From NCBI GenBank assembly GCA_017999435.1, contig JAGNLV010000001.1, positions 455,938 to 519,937 on the forward strand: a DNA stretch of 64,000 nt, read 5' to 3'. Position numbers and translations under genes: made by a program. This stretch comes from Candidatus Zixiibacteriota bacterium. Its GTDB lineage: Bacteria; Zixibacteria; MSB-5A5; GN15; FEB-12. This document shows, one piece after another, positions 60,225 through 64,000 of the stretch. A model generated the notes under the pieces. That model worked only from the letters and a program-made list of their open reading frames with translations. It was not told the origin of the DNA and did no database searches. Positions within the stretch are counted from its first letter, which is position 1, and every line of letters starts with the position of its first letter.

Positions 60225-60299
60225 TTAGGTCGCCCGCTTGACCCACCGCTGGTGGTAGTCCCGTCCCAGGTGGGGAACCCGATAGCCGAATCCGCGCAT
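60225..60299 (-). CDS. 24-residue open frame before tnaA with a single Trp codon (possible leader peptide)
   Basis: ATG 60299 to TAA 60225-60227 encodes MRGFGYRVPHLGRDYHQRWV followed by KRAT. It starts six bases after the asparaginase stop and ends 59 nt before the tnaA ATG. TnaC leaders of enterobacteria are also 24 residues with one crucial Trp, but this peptide lacks the TnaC WFNID...P pattern and is strongly basic. A weak AGG lies upstream. It could be a leader peptide, a small protein, or chance. Confidence 0.35.
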   Translation of the reverse strand: MRGFGYRVPHLGRDYHQRWVKRAT

Positions 60300-60305
60300 A
60301 CGTGC

Positions 60306-61325
60306 CTACGCTCGCTTCAAAACGACCTCCGCGGCAATCCGCCCGGTGACAATCCCGCGCGCGTTGCGCACCGCGGGGTTCTCGTGCGGCCCTAAGAGCG
60401 GAAACCGCGTGATATCGTCAATTAACCCCAACTGCCGGAAAATCGCAACACAAATGGCGCCCATCGCCCGCCAGCTCCCGTCGGCAATCTTGATCGCAAT
60501 CCCCAGCGGCGGGTCGACCAGGCCGATCCCCTCGATTCCCTCCGCCCCGATCTTGCACACCATCCGCCCCGGAAACGAGCGCGCCAGGTCGAGGTCGATC
60601 CGCCCCTCCCCCGACACCATCTCGGGGTGGGCCAGCATGGCGTCCCGCACCCGCCGCAGCGCCCCCCGCAGCCCCTCCTCCGCCGCCTCCGTCGCCGCCA
60701 GCTTCTTGAATCCCAGCGCCAGGTTGTACAGCGGCAGCGGGTAGTTCGGCGCGCTGCACCCGTCGATCCCGGCCGGCATCTGCGCCTCGGGATACTCGCA
60801 CACCTCGGCGAGCGCCCGGCGCACCAGCGCCTGTCCCTTCGCCGCCGGGTCGAGGTAGCGCTCCGGAGGATCGCCCAGAAATTTCGCCAGCGCGAGAAAG
60901 CCGGAGTGCTTCCCCGAACAATTGTGGCGCAGCGGGTCGCGCTCCTCCCCGTGCGCCGGGAACACCCGCGCCTGTTCCATCCCGATCGGCCAGTGCGCGC
61001 CACACTGCAGATCGGCCGCCGTGAACCCCGCCCGCTCCAGGTTGCCCTTCACCGCTTCCCGGTGCGCGTCGCTCCCGTTGTGGGACCCGCACATGATCGC
61101 CAGCTGGCGCGGCTCAAACCCGTAGTGGTCGGCCGCCCCGGTCCTCAGCAGCGCGAGCGTCTGGAACGGCTTGATCGCTGACCTCGTCATACTCTTGACA
61201 TAGGGATCCCCCGCGTACCAGACCAGCTCCCCCGCGGCGTCCACGACCGCCGCCGACCCGTAGTGGACCGCCTCTACCGCCGACCCGCGGTACACGCGGG
61301 CCAGCACCGCCGTTTCCGGTATCAT
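60306..61325 (-). CDS. L-asparaginase of the Rhizobium etli (thermolabile, zinc-containing) type
   Basis: A 339-residue asparaginase of the class often called type III/COG4448, which hydrolyses asparagine to aspartate and ammonia. Residues match the known R. etli enzyme with an offset of one: Ser49 and Lys52 (RSAIKPFQ), Ser81 (MCGSHNGS), and the metal-site Cys136, Lys139 (HNCSGKH) and Cys190 (DGCSAPNYPLP). It is unrelated to E. coli AnsA or AnsB. It lies 30 nt after the CitF homologue and is followed by tnaA, suggesting an amino-acid catabolic operon. Confidence 0.92.
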   Translation of the reverse strand: MIPETAVLARVYRGSAVEAVHYGSAAVVDAAGELVWYAGDPYVKSMTRSAIKPFQTLALLRTGAADHYGFEPRQLAIMCGSHNGSDAHREAVKGNLERAGFTAADLQCGAHWPIGMEQARVFPAHGEERDPLRHNCSGKHSGFLALAKFLGDPPERYLDPAAKGQALVRRALAEVCEYPEAQMPAGIDGCSAPNYPLPLYNLALGFKKLAATEAAEEGLRGALRRVRDAMLAHPEMVSGEGRIDLDLARSFPGRMVCKIGAEGIEGIGLVDPPLGIAIKIADGSWRAMGAICVAIFRQLGLIDDITRFPLLGPHENPAVRNARGIVTGRIAAEVVLKRA

Positions 61326-61355
61326 CGCCGCCTCACTTTGGCCTCGTCCCCGCCG

Positions 61356-62918
61356 CTACTTGCCGGCCTTTCTCACCACGTCGAGCAGCGTTCCGTCCCG
61401 CCACTCGATAATGTGGACGACTTCCCCGGTCGCCGGCGGCGTCGGCGGGATCGTGCCGAACTCGCGCGCTTTCTTTTCCGAGAGGGCGCGAAGTTCCTCG
61501 ATCGAGACGAGCTTCACTCCGTGCCGTTTTCCCTCGGCGAGAATGGCCTCTTTGCAGCGGCTTGAGCCGGCCGGGTTGACGGCCGCGTACTCCTCCGTCA
61601 CCACCACGTCGACCACCTCGCCGGGCGTGGTCCTGGTGTAGACGCGGTCGACCACTTTCGGGAACCCCTTGCCGTCCTTGCCGGTTGCCAGCGGCATGAA
61701 GATGATCGTGAGAGCCGCCCCGGCCGCGACATCCTGTCCGCCGCCGATCCCGCCGATAATCCGCCCCCCCGCGCAGACGGTGTTGAGGTTGAACTCCAGG
61801 TCCACTTCCAGCGCCGACAGCACCGCGAGGTCGAGCAGGTTGACCGCCGCCTCCTTGTTGGCCACCGAGGCGTAGTAGGCGGTCGTGATCTCGTGGTGCC
61901 GCGGGTGGGTGAGCATCGAGGCGAACATCCGCGGGCTCGGCTCGAACAACTGCCCGTGCATCAATTGGTAGAGCGTCCCCTCCTCCAGCATGTCCACGTG
62001 GAGCGAGGTCACCCCGCCGATCGAGAAATTCGCCCGCACTTTCATTTCCTTGAGCATGGCGCGGATATTCTCCAGCACCAGCAGCCCCGCCCCCGACCCG
62101 ACCTGGAAGCTGAAATCATCTTTCACCACGCCGGCGGCCCGGATCACCCGCGTGATATTCTCCCCCACCTGGGCGTTGAACGGGTTCGTGCGCGCCTTGT
62201 TCATGTCGAGCGTCCCCGAGCCGATCCCCTCGTTGAGCCCCGGATCGTCCACCGGCACCACGAAATCCACCTGCTCCATCGAAACCGGCGCCGGCAGCAC
62301 GGCCGTCTCCGACACCGTCCCCGCCAGGAGACAGACATACTCGGCGTACTCGGCGTCGGCGTCGAACAACCCCACCGGCCCGCACAGATGCTCGGGTTTC
62401 CCCATAAGCCCGTTGGCGTTCCCCCAGCGGTCGGCGATCGGCACCGGACCGAAAGCCGCCCGCACCGTCACCTCCCCGGTCTGCAGCTTCCGCACCCGGT
62501 CGCCGTGCGAAAACCCGACCCCCACCCAGGGCAGCAGCTCCCCGGCCGTCACATATTGCCCGAATTTCCGGTAAACGTTCCCGTAGATCCCCCCGATCAC
62601 GCCCGCCCGCACCGCCTCGATCAGCCACGGGTCGACATGATCGAAAAACGCGTTCCCATAGATCCGGATATCCCGCTTCCCGTGCCGCCGCAGCGCCTCG
62701 ACCACCAACCGAAGACCCTTGTCGCCGGTCCGGTAGTAGTGGGGATAGGAGATCGTGTCGCCGTCCCGAATCACCTCCATCACCGCATCCAGCGTCGTGA
62801 CCTTGTCGCGCCGGTGCGGGATCGTCCTGACATGGCGCCGTCCGGTGAACCGCTCGTCGTATGTCCGCTGGGGAAACGCCCCTTCAAAGGGCTGGTATTC
62901 TCTGCCGTTGAACTTCAT
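61356..62918 (-). CDS. CitF homologue (citrate lyase alpha-subunit-like CoA transferase)
   Basis: A 520-residue protein of the family I CoA-transferase type. Segments align with CitF: FSFQVGSGAGLLVLENI (CitF FSMQTGTGGASLAV), VRANFSIGGVTSLHVDM (IRADFALGGITATMVDL), LDLAVLSALEVDLEFNLN (LDVVVLSALEIDTQFNVN), and AALTIIFMPLATG near the glycine-rich GGRIIGGIGGGQDVAAG. CitF moves the acyl-carrier from acetyl to citrate. No citD, citE, citC or citX gene is nearby, so it may be a CoA transferase for another acid. ATG 62918 follows GAGGAGAG. It is the first gene of the ansA-like/tnaA operon. Confidence 0.85.
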   Translation of the reverse strand: MKFNGREYQPFEGAFPQRTYDERFTGRRHVRTIPHRRDKVTTLDAVMEVIRDGDTISYPHYYRTGDKGLRLVVEALRRHGKRDIRIYGNAFFDHVDPWLIEAVRAGVIGGIYGNVYRKFGQYVTAGELLPWVGVGFSHGDRVRKLQTGEVTVRAAFGPVPIADRWGNANGLMGKPEHLCGPVGLFDADAEYAEYVCLLAGTVSETAVLPAPVSMEQVDFVVPVDDPGLNEGIGSGTLDMNKARTNPFNAQVGENITRVIRAAGVVKDDFSFQVGSGAGLLVLENIRAMLKEMKVRANFSIGGVTSLHVDMLEEGTLYQLMHGQLFEPSPRMFASMLTHPRHHEITTAYYASVANKEAAVNLLDLAVLSALEVDLEFNLNTVCAGGRIIGGIGGGQDVAAGAALTIIFMPLATGKDGKGFPKVVDRVYTRTTPGEVVDVVVTEEYAAVNPAGSSRCKEAILAEGKRHGVKLVSIEELRALSEKKAREFGTIPPTPPATGEVVHIIEWRDGTLLDVVRKAGK

Positions 62919-62958
62919 GATTCTCTCCTCAGGTCGAACCTCATTGCACGTTGCTGCA

Positions 62959-62987
62959 AGGGTAACGCGGGGAACGCGAAAAGTCAA
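62959..62987 (-). promoter_or_regulatory. Promoter of the citF-like/asparaginase/tnaA operon
   Basis: Minus-strand TTGACT (62987-62982), 17-bp spacer, TACCCT (62964-62959). The start is predicted near 62952 and gives a 34-nt leader with a good Shine-Dalgarno sequence. Confidence 0.7.
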
Positions 62988-63110
62988 CTGGCGCCCCCCG
63001 TCGCCGCAGCGTATTGTGAGTCGTGCCGGTCAGGTTCCGACAGGCTGCCCCGCGACCCGGAAAAACCCGGCCGCGAATGCCCGCACCAGCGTGCGCCGAC
63101 AATAAACTCT

Positions 63111-64000
63111 ATGGAATTGCTCCGCGCCGAACATCTCTCTTTCCGCTATGAGACGCAATCCGAGCTCCTGCTTGCCGACGTCTCTTTCTCCCTCGATCAC
63201 GCCGCCCGCGTCGGCCTCATCGGCAACAACGGCTCCGGGAAGACCACCCTTCTGGCGCTCATCCGCAGCGAGCTTTCCCCCGTCTCCGGCAGCCTGACCG
63301 TCCGCCCCGACACCCGCACCGGCAGCCTTCCCCAGGAGGTCGCCTTTGCCGAAGACGCTTCCGTCGAGGATTACCTCTGGTCGGCCCGCCCCGACCTTGA
63401 CCATCTCCGCCGCCGCCTCGCCGCGGCCGACCAGTCGTCGGTTGACTATGCCGACCTCGTGAACCTGTTTTACCAGGCGGGCGGCGCGGTCACGGAGGCT
63501 GCGATCGCGCACCTGTGCGCCGGTTTTCGCCTCCACCCGTCGCTCCTCCGCCGCCCGCTGGCGGTCCTCTCGGGCGGCGAGAAGACCAAGGTCGCGCTCG
63601 CCCGTCTCCTCTTGCTCGGGCCCGATCTGCTGCTGCTGGATGAACCGACCAACCATCTCGAGATCGCCGCCCTCGAGTGGCTCGAGACGTACCTCGCCGG
63701 CCTGTCCATCCCCTGCATCGTCATCAGCCACGATCGCCGTTTCCTCGATGTCTGCGCCAACGAGATATGGGAGCTCGACCGCGGCCGCCTGACGGTCTAC
63801 TCCGGCAACTACTCATTTTACCGCGCGGCGCGCGAGGCCGACCGCCGCCGCCGCGAGCGGATCTGCGAAGAAGCGCAGCAGAAAGCGAAGAGGCTTCGCG
63901 AGGCGGCTGCCCGGCGCCGCGCCGAATCCGAACGCACCGAACACTTTAAGTTCAAGCGCTCGGTCAGCAAGAGGGGGAGCATTCAGAAGCGGGATGCCGG
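63111..64000 (+). CDS. ABC-F type ATPase, N-terminal part (3' partial)
   Basis: The frame runs from ATG 63111 to the window edge (296 codons). Walker A is GLIGNNGSGKTTLLALI, the ABC signature is AVLSGGEKTKVALARLLLLG, and Walker B is LLLLDEPTNHLEIAALEWLE with the H-switch VISHDRRFLD. After the first domain comes the charged linker (AREADRRRRERICEEAQQKA), as in ABC-F proteins with two ATPase domains that act on ribosomes or give antibiotic resistance. No Shine-Dalgarno sequence precedes ATG. GACAAT at 63098-63103 could be a -10, but no -35 is seen. The second ATPase domain lies beyond the window. Confidence 0.92.
   Translation, partial: MELLRAEHLSFRYETQSELLLADVSFSLDHAARVGLIGNNGSGKTTLLALIRSELSPVSGSLTVRPDTRTGSLPQEVAFAEDASVEDYLWSARPDLDHLRRRLAAADQSSVDYADLVNLFYQAGGAVTEAAIAHLCAGFRLHPSLLRRPLAVLSGGEKTKVALARLLLLGPDLLLLDEPTNHLEIAALEWLETYLAGLSIPCIVISHDRRFLDVCANEIWELDRGRLTVYSGNYSFYRAAREADRRRRERICEEAQQKAKRLREAAARRRAESERTEHFKFKRSVSKRGSIQKRDA

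Overview
The window looks like chromosomal DNA of a GC-rich, Gram-negative bacterium from the Fibrobacteres-Chlorobi-Bacteroidetes neighbourhood. A candidate phylum such as Zixibacteria or a relative fits, but this is inferred from gene content only. The pointers are a SprA-type outer-membrane translocon, a PorU-like C25 peptidase, a PorV-like barrel, secreted proteases ending in type IX (T9SS) sorting domains, a Bat aerotolerance operon, a complete bacillithiol pathway and a UbiA prenyltransferase of the geranylgeranylglyceryl-phosphate type. Outer membrane and periplasm are indicated by Omp85, TolC/RND and many lipoproteins.

Layout. 1-3.7 kb is visibly less GC-rich than the rest: the tail of a beta-propeller protein, a secreted subtilisin with a T9SS sorting tail, then a transposase remnant. 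4-15.3 kb holds a small outer-membrane protein, a 53-aa membrane protein, dCMP deaminase, sprA behind murB, a DUF1844 protein and recG. 15.4-17.2 kb has a selenocysteine tRNA, a membrane protein and a CDF metal transporter. 17.2-26.9 kb is one minus-strand operon: TetR regulator, TolC, adaptor, RND pump, then bshC-bshA-bshB1. It is headed by a promoter and a palindromic operator. 27-29 kb has a flippase-like protein and CorA. 29-39.2 kb is an extended Bat operon (BatD-like, MoxR, DUF58, lipoprotein, second BatD-like, BatA, BatB, BatC, BatD, BatE). UbiA lies just upstream. 40.2-57.8 kb is an eight-gene minus-strand cluster that I read as a T9SS-type operon: PorU-like, PorV-like, M6 protease, two DUF5683 proteins, NHL lipoprotein, a SprA-like barrel, Omp85. 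58.2-62.9 kb is a CitF homologue, asparaginase, tryptophanase and lipoprotein operon. An ABC-F ATPase runs off the right edge.

How it fits together. SprA would be the outer-membrane channel, and the PorV- and PorU-like proteins would shuttle and process cargo. The S8 and M6 proteases carry the matching C-terminal tails. The PorKLMN motor is not in the window. The PorV-like protein is unusual: its barrel is interrupted by a propeller and LysM-like module of nearly 600 residues.

Transcription signals are unusually readable. At least ten sigma70-like -35/-10 pairs with 16-18 bp spacing can be seen. In five genes (dCMP deaminase, murB, recG, CDF transporter, ubiA) the -10 box ends 6-7 nt before the start codon and there is no Shine-Dalgarno sequence, which predicts leaderless mRNAs. 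The selenocysteine tRNA has the same geometry, so its transcript is predicted to begin at nucleotide 1 of the mature tRNA.
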